DNA of 64,000 nt from Acidimicrobiaceae bacterium (lineage in GTDB: Bacteria > Actinomycetota > Acidimicrobiia > Acidimicrobiales > RAAP-2): NCBI GenBank assembly GCA_003155135.1, contig PMFN01000013.1:62001-126000 (forward strand), given 5' to 3'. Shown here one piece after another: positions 17,444-26,112 of this stretch. The notes beneath the pieces were generated by a model. It was not told the DNA's origin. It saw nothing but the letters and a program-made list of their open reading frames with translations, and searched no databases. How positions within the stretch are numbered: the first letter of the stretch is position 1; every line of letters starts with the position of its first letter. The position numbers were made by a program, and so were the translations under genes.

Positions 17444-17851
17444 TCAGAGATCGTCGGCGAAGTCCCGCTCGGCGCCCAGTTCGCGCAGCAGGAACGCCCG
17501 GTCGTAGTACTCGCGCCACTCGGTGACCATCCCGTCTTCAATCTCGAGGACCCCGACGACAGGCATCGAGCCTGTTCTGCCATGCACCACGAAGTTGTCG
17601 GTGCGCTCCAAGAACACTGTTCCGTCGATCACCCCGGCGTTGTGCAGCTCGATGCGGATCTCGGTTGCACCTTCGGAGAGTGCTGCAAATCTTGTGCGGA
17701 GCGACTCGCGCCCGACGGTTGCCTCCGCCTCCATCATTGAGTGGAGGGAGCCATTGGGGGCGAACAACTCGAGCACCCCCTCCCAGTCCATCGCGTTCCA
17801 CGCGTCGACCATTTCTCTGGCCGTCGCAAGCTTCTCGGCATCGGACTCCAT
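17444..17851 (-). CDS. SnoaL-like / NTF2-fold protein
   Basis: The 135-residue protein has the NTF2-like cone pattern: an N-terminal helix with AREMVDAWNAMDWEGVLELF, a central sheet and the closing strand GMVTEWREYYDRAFLL. This is the family of SnoaL cyclases, limonene-1,2-epoxide hydrolase and many small isomerases. GGAGAAGAGGGGGAAG precedes the ATG. It is the last gene of the Rieske-oxygenase run on this strand and may process a ring-opened or hydroxylated intermediate. The specific reaction is unknown. Confidence 0.78.
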   Translation of the reverse strand: MESDAEKLATAREMVDAWNAMDWEGVLELFAPNGSLHSMMEAEATVGRESLRTRFAALSEGATEIRIELHNAGVIDGTVFLERTDNFVVHGRTGSMPVVGVLEIEDGMVTEWREYYDRAFLLRELGAERDFADDL

Positions 17852-17928
17852 CGCTTCCCCCTCTTCTCCTGCGCTCAACAAGGGCAGTTCTACTCTCTTG
17901 GCCGCATCCGTGCCGTGCCGGGCGGCAC

Positions 17929-18714
17929 CTACAACGTGGTGACGATGCCCCCATCGACGGGCAGCACCACGCCGGTGATCCATGCCCCGGCAGCCGAAGC
18001 GAGGTAGATGGCGGCCCCGGCAATGTCCTGCGGCCGGCCGAGGCGCCCGAGCGGCGAAGCGCGTGCCAGCTCCGGGGCGTGGTCGGCGAGCGTGTGCGCC
18101 ATCATCTTGGTCTCGAAGGGTCCCGGTGCGATGGCATTCACGGTGATGTGGTCGGGGCCCAGTCTTCCGGCGAGCACTCGGGTCAGATGGTGCAACGCCG
18201 CCTTGCTCGCCGAATACGAGTAGGTCTCCTCGGCCCACGGCTCCCCGCCCGGCGCGTGGATTCCGTCCACCGAGCCGATATTGATGATGCGCGCCGGCGC
18301 ATCGCTCGTGGCGCCTTCCCGCAGTGGTCCGAGGAGGGCCTGGGTCAGGTAGAAGACGCCCTTTAGGTTGACGTCGAGCACCTTGTCCCACGCGGTGGAT
18401 GGGAAGTCGTCGACCGGTGCCCCCCACGTGGTGCCGGCGTTATTCACGAGGATGTCGAGCGGTCCGACCGCCGCATGCGCTGCTCCAGCGAGGCGCACAC
18501 ATTCGTCATGGCGGGCGAGGTCGGCGGGAATGGCGATGCATCGGCCGAACTTGGAGAGCTCGGCGGCCGCCTCGTCACAGACCTCTGCGTTGCGCGACGA
18601 GATGATCGTCGTGGCTCCCGCACGCATGAAGCCGTCGGCGATCATGCGCCCGATGCCGCGGCCGCCGCCGGTGACCAAGGCCGTTTTCCCTTCGAGCGAA
18701 AAAAGGTCATCCAT
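17929..18714 (-). CDS. Short-chain dehydrogenase/reductase (SDR)
   Basis: A 261-residue classical SDR: TGGGRGIG at 15-22, NNAG at 91-94, Ser148 and Tyr167-x3-Lys171. AGGAGG lies seven bases before the ATG. It lies between an acyl-CoA synthetase and a SnoaL-like gene in the same orientation, suggesting oxidation or reduction of a hydroxylated product of the upstream Rieske oxygenase. The C-terminal VVLPVDGG is typical of 3-oxoacyl reductase-like SDRs. Confidence 0.88.
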   Translation of the reverse strand: MDDLFSLEGKTALVTGGGRGIGRMIADGFMRAGATTIISSRNAEVCDEAAAELSKFGRCIAIPADLARHDECVRLAGAAHAAVGPLDILVNNAGTTWGAPVDDFPSTAWDKVLDVNLKGVFYLTQALLGPLREGATSDAPARIINIGSVDGIHAPGGEPWAEETYSYSASKAALHHLTRVLAGRLGPDHITVNAIAPGPFETKMMAHTLADHAPELARASPLGRLGRPQDIAGAAIYLASAAGAWITGVVLPVDGGIVTTL

Positions 18715-18772
18715 GGTAGCGCCTCCTGATGTTGCGGCGGTTGGCTGGTGCGACGGATCGTTGATGTGACGG

Positions 18773-20332
18773 CTAGTTGATCCGACGGTCGCTGCCGGCC
18801 CAGTAGGGGTCCCGGAGTGTGCGGCGCAGCACCTTCCCCGAGGCATTGCGCGGCAGTGCGTCCACCCCCACCACGCTCCGGGGGCACTTGTAATGCGCCA
18901 GCTTCGACCGGCTGAACTCGATGAGGGCACCTTCATCGACCGCGTGTCCGGGGGCAGGTACGACGAAGGCAATGGGCGTCTCGCCCCATCGGTCGTCGGG
19001 GACGCTGATGACCGCCACCTCTGCAACCGAGGGGTGATCCTGGAGCACCGCCTCCACCTCGGCGGGATAGATGTTCTCCCCGCCCGAGACGATCATGTCC
19101 TTCAGTCGGTCGTGTAGGAAGATGTAGCCCTCGTCGTCGATGTGGCCGAGGTCTCCGGTGCGGAACCAGCCGTTGGACCGCAAAACGTCGGCTGTCGCCT
19201 CAGGTGCATTCCAATACCCCTCCATCAGTCGCTCGGTCTGTGCCCAGAGCTCTCCCACCTCGCCCGGGGCTACCTCGAGCCCGGTCTCGGTGTCGACAAC
19301 CTTGAGCACCACGCCCGGACGGGCCCGCCCGCACGACCGGAGGCGTGCGAGCTTCGTTGTATCTCGGAGTGCGCCTGCGTGGTCGTCATCGTCGAGAAGA
19401 GCGAGGACGCCAGTGGTCTCTGTGAGGCCGTAGACCTGGAGAAGTCGGCAGTCGAATCGCTCGATGGCGGCTTTGAGGATGTGTTCGGTGATCGGAGCGG
19501 CGCCATAAGAGACAGTTCGCAACGTCGAGAGGTCGGTCTCGGGCCACGGAGTGGCCTCCACGAGGCCCTGCAGCATCACGGAGGCGAGTATCAGGTTGGT
19601 AACGCCAAAGCGCACCACGTCCGCCAGGGTGGCTGCGGGACTGGCGTCGTTCTCGATGATCAGGCACCCTCCCCGCCACAGTGCGCCGAGGGCCGTTCCG
19701 ACCCCGGCGATGTGGAACATCGGGAGAACGCACAGGACGACTGAGGTCTCGTCGAGCTGCCAGACGTCAGCCGTGTCGGGAATGGTTGCGGCGATGGCGG
19801 CATTGGTCAGCATCGCCCCCTTGGGCCGACCGGTCGTTCCCGAGGTGTAGAGCTGCAACGCGACGTCGCCGGGAGCAGGAGGCGTGGCACCGGGCGCGTT
19901 GACCTGTGCGTCCGGCCACGAGGTCCAAGACGCCTCGCCGTCGCCCACCACCACGACCTCTCGCACCGATTTGGGAAGGGGTGAGGGCAGCGTGTCACGC
20001 AGGTCCTCGGCGACGAAGACGATCTTCGCCTCGCTGTCGCGCAGCACATAGTCGAGCTCGCTCGGGTGCAGCCGCCAGTTGGCGATGGTCAGCACCATGC
20101 CGGCTTTGGCCGCGCCGATCAACAGCTCGACGCAAAACACGCTGTTCTTGCCGATGAAGGCGACGTGGTCCTGGCGTTCGAGGCCAAAGGAGGTGAGACC
20201 GTTGGCGACCCGGTTGGAGGCTCGTTCGAGCTGCGCGTAGGTGGCCTTCCGGGAGCCGTCGCGCACCGCGAGTGTTCCGGGTGCCCCTGAGAAGGCGAGA
20301 TCGGCGATCACAAAGGAACGATGGACGCTCAC
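18773..20332 (-). CDS. Acyl-CoA synthetase (AMP-forming)
   Basis: This ligase has P-loop YTSGTTGRPKGAM, WFRTGDLGHIDDEGY and NASGKVLRR. GTG at 20332 gives 519 residues beginning VSVHRSFVIADLAF, where similarity to the family begins, with GGGGAA upstream. A GTG at 20431 overlapping the previous stop would add 33 residues of no recognisable homology. It is the third gene of the Rieske run and probably activates an acid substrate or product. Confidence 0.88.
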   Translation of the reverse strand: MSVHRSFVIADLAFSGAPGTLAVRDGSRKATYAQLERASNRVANGLTSFGLERQDHVAFIGKNSVFCVELLIGAAKAGMVLTIANWRLHPSELDYVLRDSEAKIVFVAEDLRDTLPSPLPKSVREVVVVGDGEASWTSWPDAQVNAPGATPPAPGDVALQLYTSGTTGRPKGAMLTNAAIAATIPDTADVWQLDETSVVLCVLPMFHIAGVGTALGALWRGGCLIIENDASPAATLADVVRFGVTNLILASVMLQGLVEATPWPETDLSTLRTVSYGAAPITEHILKAAIERFDCRLLQVYGLTETTGVLALLDDDDHAGALRDTTKLARLRSCGRARPGVVLKVVDTETGLEVAPGEVGELWAQTERLMEGYWNAPEATADVLRSNGWFRTGDLGHIDDEGYIFLHDRLKDMIVSGGENIYPAEVEAVLQDHPSVAEVAVISVPDDRWGETPIAFVVPAPGHAVDEGALIEFSRSKLAHYKCPRSVVGVDALPRNASGKVLRRTLRDPYWAGSDRRIN

Positions 20333-20424
20333 GGTTTCCCCGTCCTGGTCACGGAGCGATGGCGGCGACCCGGGGCGCCACTGTCGCGGTCTCGAGGATG
20401 TGAGTGGGATCGACGGCTCGTCAT

Positions 20425-20871
20425 TCAACACAGCCCATAGATCTCGTAGGTCACCCCGTCGACCGCCGGCGTACCGAGGCCGACTGCTTGGATGTTGTTC
20501 AGCCAGGTGTATCTCACTTCCGAGGACTGGAAGGTCGGGGCGACGCGTGGCCCTCTCCCGGAGGGCCCCTCATAGATCCCCTGGTACTCCATGAGGATGA
20601 GGGCGCCATCGCCTGCGTCGAGCATCATGCGAACATCGAGGTGGGAGACGCCGGTGGCACGGACCGTCACCCAATCGGACCCGCCCGGTAGCACGGTTGC
20701 GGTGAGGCGAGCCCCCTCGGCGGTCCCTCCCATGATCCGGCAGAGCACTCGTGTCCCCTCGGGTCCGTCGTGGAGCACCGTGCGGCGGGACAGCTCGAGC
20801 CGCAGCCTGAAGAGGTGTTCGGCCGCCAGTGTCGTGGCCTGGGCCCCTTTGTCCTTCCCCTCCGAACTCAC
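20425..20871 (-). CDS. DUF3237 family protein
   Basis: The 148-residue protein begins with GTG in a GTGA overlap with the Rieske oxygenase stop. It matches the DUF3237 (UPF0311) pattern: an N-terminal HLFRLRLEL strand, central GGSDWVTVRATGVSHLDVRM and a C-terminal WLNNIQAVGLG segment. The family is predicted to form a small beta-barrel and has no established activity. Tight coupling with an oxygenase points to handling of its product or substrate. Confidence 0.8.
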   Translation of the reverse strand: MSSEGKDKGAQATTLAAEHLFRLRLELSRRTVLHDGPEGTRVLCRIMGGTAEGARLTATVLPGGSDWVTVRATGVSHLDVRMMLDAGDGALILMEYQGIYEGPSGRGPRVAPTFQSSEVRYTWLNNIQAVGLGTPAVDGVTYEIYGLC

Positions 20872-22175
20872 TCGCCGAACAGCAACTGGTCGAGGACCTG
20901 GTGGAAGTGCAGGACGCGGATCTCCTGCTCGGAGAGCAGGATGCTCTCGAGCCCGTCCGAATGCATCCCGAGCTGCACGTTGGGAAGGGCGCTGAAATCC
21001 TGGTCCGGGACGCGGCCGACCTCGGTTCCCTCGTCGACGGCCGCGTGCCGGGCTGCCCGCCGCTCGGAGCGCTCCTCGTCGCTCAACCAGTTGAAGATGA
21101 ACATGTCGAAGTAGCACCGCTCGGCATCGGTGGCGTCGGGTCGGATCCGAGCGGTGATGAAGTGGCCGGCGTAGACGTTGCACACGGTGTTCGGGAACAA
21201 GAAGTAGTGGTGGTCGTCCACCATCTGCTCGTCGCTCAGCCCTGAGTAGTCCCGGCCCTGAGCCTCCCCCTCGATGCGGCCGACTTCGAGCAGGGCCTGG
21301 CGGACCGGGACGCCGTCACGGAGCGAGGCCTTGCCGCCCTCCTCCATGAAGTACTCCGACTGGCGGAGCAGCTTGCCGTGGAAACCCGAGCCGGCGCGCG
21401 CCAGTTCGTCGATGACCACCTGCTCGCTGTGGTCGCGCAAGCGGGGACTGGCGACACCCATGGGCATGTACATGGCGCTGTGCCGACCGAGCAGCTCGTA
21501 GGTGGTGTTGACGTCATCGAGAACCTTGAGGAGTTGGGGGTGGACACCCTGGAGGTGGTACACGTCGAGGAACCCGTCGACGATGGTCTTCCAGTTGGCC
21601 GCCAGCGGCATCGTGACGCTGCGAGTGCGGGTGTGCTCCCCGAAGTGGTAGGGGGCGAGCCGTTCGGTGAGGGGCGAGAGATAGTCCAAGAGCGACTCGG
21701 CCTTACTGTCGAGATTGACGAAGACGAAACCCTCCCAAATCTCGCAGCGGACCGAGTTGAGTGAGAAGCAGGCATCGTCGAAGTCGGGGAACCCGTCGCG
21801 GTCGGGGACGTGCTTGAGGTCGCCCCGCAGGTCCCAGGTCCAGCGGTGATACGGGCAGGCGATGTCCTCTCGGGCGGTGCCGGTTCCCGAACGGAGCCGG
21901 TTCCCACGGTGCTGGCACACGTTGTGGAAGGCCCGCACTACCCCGTCGTCGCCGCGGAGCACCAACACGGACTGGTCGCCGACCTGATACTCCACGTAAC
22001 TTCCCGGGTTTGGGAGGTCCTCTTCCAGACAGGCCCACTGCCAAACCCTCTTCCAGACCTGATTCTGTTCGAGCCGCCAGAGTTCCTCGGAGATGTAGCG
22101 CTCCGTTGGCACTCGGCCACCGATTGCGTCGACGCGAAGCGCACGCAGGCCAACAGAGGTCTCGGTTGTTGTCAC
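20868..22175 (-). CDS. Rieske non-heme iron ring-hydroxylating oxygenase, alpha subunit
   Basis: The 435-residue oxygenase has a Rieske [2Fe-2S] site Cys87-x-His89 and Cys107-x2-His110, and a mononuclear-iron site with His207 and His212 in DVYHLQGVH. The helix near residue 390 (HSDGLESILLSEQE) should supply the acidic ligand. AAGGGGGCAGCT precedes the GTG. It dioxygenates or demethylates an aromatic or alicyclic substrate. No ferredoxin, reductase or beta subunit lies nearby, so electrons must come from elsewhere. A palindromic operator lies 37 bases upstream. Confidence 0.9.
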   Translation of the reverse strand: MTTTETSVGLRALRVDAIGGRVPTERYISEELWRLEQNQVWKRVWQWACLEEDLPNPGSYVEYQVGDQSVLVLRGDDGVVRAFHNVCQHRGNRLRSGTGTAREDIACPYHRWTWDLRGDLKHVPDRDGFPDFDDACFSLNSVRCEIWEGFVFVNLDSKAESLLDYLSPLTERLAPYHFGEHTRTRSVTMPLAANWKTIVDGFLDVYHLQGVHPQLLKVLDDVNTTYELLGRHSAMYMPMGVASPRLRDHSEQVVIDELARAGSGFHGKLLRQSEYFMEEGGKASLRDGVPVRQALLEVGRIEGEAQGRDYSGLSDEQMVDDHHYFLFPNTVCNVYAGHFITARIRPDATDAERCYFDMFIFNWLSDEERSERRAARHAAVDEGTEVGRVPDQDFSALPNVQLGMHSDGLESILLSEQEIRVLHFHQVLDQLLFGE

Positions 22176-22211
22176 AGCTGCCCCCTTGAGTCCACGCTGC
22201 CAGCTAACGAT

Positions 22212-22234
22212 ATTCCTGACATGATGTCAAGAAT
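22212..22234 (-). promoter_or_regulatory. 23-bp palindrome, probable TetR operator of the Rieske operon
   Basis: TGACAT and ATGTCA flank a single central G at 22223; outward of one mismatch the arms continue with ATTC and GAAT, so 10 of 11 pairs match. It lies between the TetR gene and the Rieske start, both on the minus strand. Length and symmetry suit a TetR dimer; which protein binds is inferred from proximity. Confidence 0.65.
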
Positions 22235-22261
22235 GTACCGTCTACCCTGCTGAGCGGCCGC

Positions 22262-22951
22262 TCATTCGGCTGGTTCGGGCAGGCCGATCGCCCTCGCCCA
22301 GATCCGCGTAAGCGTGTCGATGGCCGCACCCTCGTCGACGAGCTGGTTCAAGATGTAACAGCCACGTGCGAAGTCATCGACCATCCCTCCGAGGGCATAG
22401 CCGGCGAGCTCGGCGTCGAGCGCCACATCGCCGGTGGCGAGGAGGCGTTGGCGAATGGCTGCAGTGAGGCGCAAACCGAAGCGGGCGCGTACCTCGATCC
22501 TCAGTGCGAGGAAGGAGGGATTCAGCGACACTGCCTGCTCGAAAACCCGGATCATCGGTGCACGGTCCCGGTAGGCATGCATGAACTGGCGCACGGTCGA
22601 TTCGAGCATCAGGTACGGGGAGGTTCCTCGCCCTTGGGGGGCGGCCGACGCCTCGTAGAGGTCGTCGACGAGCTGCTCAACGAGCACCGCCAAGATGTCG
22701 TCCTTCGAGTCGAAATAGGTATAAAAGGTCGCTCGCGAGACGTGTGCCCGCTGGGCGATGTCCTCGACCCGAGTCTCGAAGTAGCCCTGGTCGGCGAATG
22801 TGCTCCGAGCGGCGTCTAGGAGGTCGGATTGACGCCGCCGGCCCTTCGGCGTGGGAGCGTCGCTCAGCTGTACTCGTCCAGTCGGTTCCACCAGCGCCAG
22901 AGGCGAGCCAGTCTGCCCCTTCGCTGTCGGGCCTGCGGGATTGCGTGCCAC
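22262..22951 (-). CDS. TetR-family transcriptional regulator
   Basis: This 229-residue regulator has a TetR helix-turn-helix at about 62-81 (VEDIAQRAHVSRATFYTYF), preceded by a basic, unstructured 40-residue tail. The C-terminal ligand domain is typical in length. The GTG at 22951 has a -10-like TACGCT exactly six bases upstream, so translation may be leaderless. It lies directly upstream of the Rieske operon and its palindrome, making it the candidate repressor. The ligand is likely an aromatic acid or CoA ester, by inference. Confidence 0.88.
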   Translation of the reverse strand: MARNPAGPTAKGQTGSPLALVEPTGRVQLSDAPTPKGRRRQSDLLDAARSTFADQGYFETRVEDIAQRAHVSRATFYTYFDSKDDILAVLVEQLVDDLYEASAAPQGRGTSPYLMLESTVRQFMHAYRDRAPMIRVFEQAVSLNPSFLALRIEVRARFGLRLTAAIRQRLLATGDVALDAELAGYALGGMVDDFARGCYILNQLVDEGAAIDTLTRIWARAIGLPEPAE

Positions 22952-22957
22952 TACCGG

Positions 22958-22963
22958 AGCGTA
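22958..22963 (-). promoter_or_regulatory. -10 element for leaderless TetR transcript
   Basis: TACGCT followed by six bases and the GTG start fits the TANNNT-N6-start geometry of leaderless actinobacterial mRNAs. The same geometry occurs at 23010, 42706 and 48094. Confidence 0.4.
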
Positions 22964-23009
22964 CCCGGCGACTCTCGGGCGGGTCCGAGTCGACGGCCTC
23001 GTTGCTGAT

Positions 23010-23015
23010 TACAGT
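23010..23015 (+). promoter_or_regulatory. -10 element for leaderless PPOX-family transcript
   Basis: TACAGT lies six bases before GTG 23022 and supports that codon over ATG 23031 as the start. It diverges from the TetR promoter in an intergenic stretch of about 70 bases. Confidence 0.4.
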
Positions 23016-23021
23016 GCGAAT

Positions 23022-23483
23022 GTGGCCACCATGACGGACCAAGAGCGCGACGAGTTTCTCCGTGAGTCGAGGCTCTGTACCCTCGGCATCGGCCGAGTAG
23101 GGAAAGGCCCGGTGCTCGCACCCGTCTGGTATCGCTTCTCCGAGTCGCGGATCTTCGAGATGTGCATCGGCGAGGCTTCGGCGAAGGCCACGCGGCTGCG
23201 GGCGGAGGGCCGCGCCACCCTCTCGGTCCTCGACCCGGGGCGCCCAGGGCCTTACCGCTACGTGACCGCCGAGGGTCCGGTCGAGCTCGTGGCACTGGGC
23301 GAGGACACCGAACGCGAGATTCTTGCCATGTCGACGCGTTACCTCGGCGAGCGCGGCGGCTTGCGTTACACAGAGCAGTTCATGGAACGACTTCGACGCG
23401 ATGACCTCCACGACGGGCATGGCGACCGCGAGGTGATGGTGAAATTGACGCCCGAGCGGTGGCGTACCGACGTCCTCGGATGA
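23022..23483 (+). CDS. Pyridoxamine 5'-phosphate oxidase-fold (PPOX/F420-type) protein
   Basis: This 153-residue protein has the split beta-barrel flavin/F420-binding pattern: FLRESRLCTLGIGRVGKGP near residue 12, VWYRF and a central RATLSVLDPG strand, ending REVMVKLTPERWRTDVLG. The family binds FMN or F420 and reduces diverse small molecules or protects against oxidants. GTG 23022 is preferred because a -10 hexamer lies six bases upstream; ATG 23031 is possible. It diverges from the TetR gene and may share its control. Confidence 0.78.
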   Translation: MATMTDQERDEFLRESRLCTLGIGRVGKGPVLAPVWYRFSESRIFEMCIGEASAKATRLRAEGRATLSVLDPGRPGPYRYVTAEGPVELVALGEDTEREILAMSTRYLGERGGLRYTEQFMERLRRDDLHDGHGDREVMVKLTPERWRTDVLG

Positions 23484-23838
23484 ACGGCCGCCACTCGACG
23501 CGAGTCATCTCCTTCATTGTTCTCGAGGATGACGGGGTGCCCACCAATCGTGAGCCCAGACAATGGGCCCGGTTCCACAGAGGCTGGCGTGGGCCAACCG
23601 CCGCCCACGCACTTCACAATCACGACGCTGCGCCCCTTTCAAGGCCCCAAGGCATCTTTCACGCCGGCTTGATGGCTCGCGAGAGGCCCTTCGTCTGTCA
23701 GCGCGTCGATGTGGGTTTGATTTGCCGTCCTGCGCAGGTGGTCCACCGCCGCCTCCGCGACAGTGCGGACTTTCGGCCCTTGCTCCGGACACCAGTGCCA
23801 CCGAGAATGACCTTTGCAACAAGGAAAGCGAGCCCTTT
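23484..23838. other. 355-base stretch with no recognisable gene
   Basis: Open frames here are short, rich in Arg/Pro/Ser and lack family resemblance or ribosome sites. The last 20 bases contain the AAGGA before the small gene at 23839. No convincing palindrome, tRNA or terminator was seen. Confidence 0.5.
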
Positions 23839-24015
23839 ATGGATGTCACACTGACCGACGCACTCGCCGAGGAACTCAGCGACACCCTGGACGAAGTCCT
23901 GGGCGATCTGAGCACCGAGATCGCCGGAACCGACAATGCGCACTTCCGTGCCACGCTCGAGCGGCGCCGTGGCCGGCTCATTGAGATCCGCTCACAGCTG
24001 GCCACCGCTCCGTAG
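23839..24015 (+). CDS. Small acidic protein of unknown function (58 residues)
   Basis: The ATG lies 13 bases after AAGGA. The product, beginning MDVTLTDALAEELSDTLDEV, looks entirely helical and acidic in its first half and basic in the second (LERRRGRLIEIRSQLA), which could be a helical hairpin. I recognise no family. It converges with the GAF-ANTAR gene. Codon usage is like its neighbours, which favours a real gene. Confidence 0.5.
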   Translation: MDVTLTDALAEELSDTLDEVLGDLSTEIAGTDNAHFRATLERRRGRLIEIRSQLATAP

Positions 24016-24077
24016 CGGGACTGCCTAGACCGCCCGCCGGCAAGATGCGCAGGGTCAGTTCCCTGCCCCAGTCCTCT

Positions 24078-24839
24078 TCACGGCGAACGGCGCGCCCCTT
24101 GGGCGGCAGCCGGACGCGCCTCACGCAGTTGCTTCGCTGACACCGTGCCGTCGATGACCGAGGCGGCGACGTGAGCCAGGCGGAGGTTATGGCTCCGGGC
24201 ATAGCCCCGCAGGAGCGCGAACGCCTCGTCCATGCTCGCCCGCTGGCGCTCGGCCAGGACACCCTTCGCCTGCTCGATGGCGATGCGGCTCTGCAGTGCC
24301 GCCTGCAGCTGGGTCGAGAGGTCGCTCAGGTGCCGCACGCTGCGCTCCTGGAGGATGCCAATGGTGGCAACATCGGTGAGCGCCTGCGCCAGGTATACCT
24401 CATGGTGCTCGAGTGGGACGGTTTGTGCGCCGAAGAGGTTCATCGCTCCGATCCGCTCGTTGCGAAGGTGCAGGGGAAGCGCGTGCACGATGGTGAAGCC
24501 TGCTTCGAGCGCACTGGGCGTGAACCGCGGCCAACGCGCTGCTCCGGCGTTCAGACGCTCGTTCAGGATCTGCTGGCCGCTCCCGTAGCACTCGAGGCAC
24601 GGCCCGTCCTCGCTCTGGATCTCGAAGAGCTCCACGACGTGCATCCGCTCCGTCGACGAGGCCAGGTTCTGGAGCGTGCCCTGTTCGTCGGCGAGCACGA
24701 GGCCGACCTCCACCGAGAGGAGCTGTGAGCAGCGCTCGACCAGGACATGAAGGAAGTCGATCAGGTCGAAGTCGGCCACAAGGGTGTCCGACAATTCGAC
24801 GAAGGTCTCGGCCAACCACTGCTCTCGACTTTCTGGCAT
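24078..24839 (-). CDS. GAF-ANTAR RNA-binding antiterminator protein
   Basis: The 253-residue protein has a GAF sensor domain at about 20-165 and a C-terminal ANTAR three-helix domain at about 176-240, beginning with the QSRIAIEQAKGVLAERQRAS helix. ANTAR domains bind dual-hexaloop RNA and prevent termination. GGAGGGCCG precedes the ATG. The GAF region has a small cluster of conserved-looking residues (EDGPCLECY) typical of actinobacterial members. The target RNA is unknown; a second such gene lies at 46924. It diverges from the desaturase gene across 279 bases. Confidence 0.9.
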   Translation of the reverse strand: MPESREQWLAETFVELSDTLVADFDLIDFLHVLVERCSQLLSVEVGLVLADEQGTLQNLASSTERMHVVELFEIQSEDGPCLECYGSGQQILNERLNAGAARWPRFTPSALEAGFTIVHALPLHLRNERIGAMNLFGAQTVPLEHHEVYLAQALTDVATIGILQERSVRHLSDLSTQLQAALQSRIAIEQAKGVLAERQRASMDEAFALLRGYARSHNLRLAHVAASVIDGTVSAKQLREARPAAAQGARRSP

Positions 24840-25118
24840 CGGCCCTCCATGGCATGTTGTTCAGCCGCCCACATTGTCCACCCCCACGGCTCGCCCCGCT
24901 GGCCAACGCCGCAGGGCCACCACTCGAGAAGCGTTCGCCCAGAGCCGACCCGGGGTCCGGGGCGATTCCGTGCCACAATCGGACTGGGCAAGTAGCCCAC
25001 TGGCACCGGCTCTCGTGGCCCTTGCCAAGAGGTAGATCGTCGCCCCGGACTTCGGTGACCTTGACCGCTCCACCGGCATCGCCTTCCAGGCACGCCGGGA
25101 GCGTGGAGAGAGGAAGCT

Positions 25119-26090
25119 ATGCCCGCAAGTCTGCTGGAGACACCGGTCGGCGATGTCCAAGTCGAAGTCGAGGCGCGCCCCCGCTCGGAGAAGGGCCTGA
25201 ACGTCGGGAGGGTGGTGACCGCCCTGCTGGTCGGCGGCCCGCTTGTCGGGCTCATCCTCTTCATCGTCTTTGGCTGGGGAGGACCGGTCACCGTCTGGGC
25301 GGCCGTCCTCGCTCTCGGTTTCTACCTCCTCACCGGCCTCGGCGTGACCGTCGGTTTCCACCGCCTGTTCGCCCACCACAGCTTCCGAGCGAACCGGGCG
25401 CTCAAGGTCATCCTGGCCGTGACCGGGTCGATGGCAATGGAGGGCTCGGTCATCGGCTGGGTGGCGGTCCACCGACGCCATCACGTCTTCAGCGACCAAC
25501 CGGGCGACCCGCACTCTCCATGGGGCCGCGGGGACGGCGCATGGGGGACGGCGCGAGGCTTCCTCTGGGCCCACGTCGGGTGGCTGTTCGCCGGTGCCCC
25601 GACCGACGCCAAGCGCTTCGCTCCGGAGTTGCGCCGCGACCGGGACCTCGTTGTCGTCGACCGGCTGTTCCCGGTCCTCGCCGTGGTCTCGCTCGCTGCC
25701 CCCTTCGGCATCGGCTATGCCATCACCGGCACCCTGGCAGGCGCCTTCGTCTTCTTCCTCTGGGCCGGCCTCATCCGCATGGCCCTCCTCCACCACGTGA
25801 CATGGAGCATCAACTCGATCTGCCACATCTGGGGGCGGCGCCCGTTCGTCACCGGCGACCAGAGCACGAACGTCGCCCCACTCGCCCTGGTGTCCTTCGG
25901 CGAGAGCTGGCACAACTTCCACCACGCGGCACCGGCCTCAGCCCGTCACGGGGTGCTGGCCCACCAGTTCGACCTGTCCGCCGAAGTCATCCGGGTCTTC
26001 GAGCGGGTCGGCTGGGCGACCAAGGTGCGCTGGCCGACCAGCGCCTCGATCGCCGCGCTGATGGTTCCGGTACCGGTCGGCTCGATCTGA
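25119..26090 (+). CDS. Acyl-CoA delta-9 desaturase (membrane di-iron)
   Basis: This 323-residue membrane protein has the three histidine boxes of stearoyl-CoA-type desaturases: His81-x4-His86-His87, His118-x2-His121-His122 and His265-x2-His268-His269. The boxes bind the di-iron centre that inserts a cis double bond into acyl-CoA. Four membrane segments can be seen. GAGAGAGGAAGCT precedes the ATG. No dedicated reductase is adjacent. It helps set membrane fluidity. Confidence 0.92.
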   Translation: MPASLLETPVGDVQVEVEARPRSEKGLNVGRVVTALLVGGPLVGLILFIVFGWGGPVTVWAAVLALGFYLLTGLGVTVGFHRLFAHHSFRANRALKVILAVTGSMAMEGSVIGWVAVHRRHHVFSDQPGDPHSPWGRGDGAWGTARGFLWAHVGWLFAGAPTDAKRFAPELRRDRDLVVVDRLFPVLAVVSLAAPFGIGYAITGTLAGAFVFFLWAGLIRMALLHHVTWSINSICHIWGRRPFVTGDQSTNVAPLALVSFGESWHNFHHAAPASARHGVLAHQFDLSAEVIRVFERVGWATKVRWPTSASIAALMVPVPVGSI

Positions 26091-26112
26091 TGCGGCGGCT
26101 CCCGGTGGCTTC

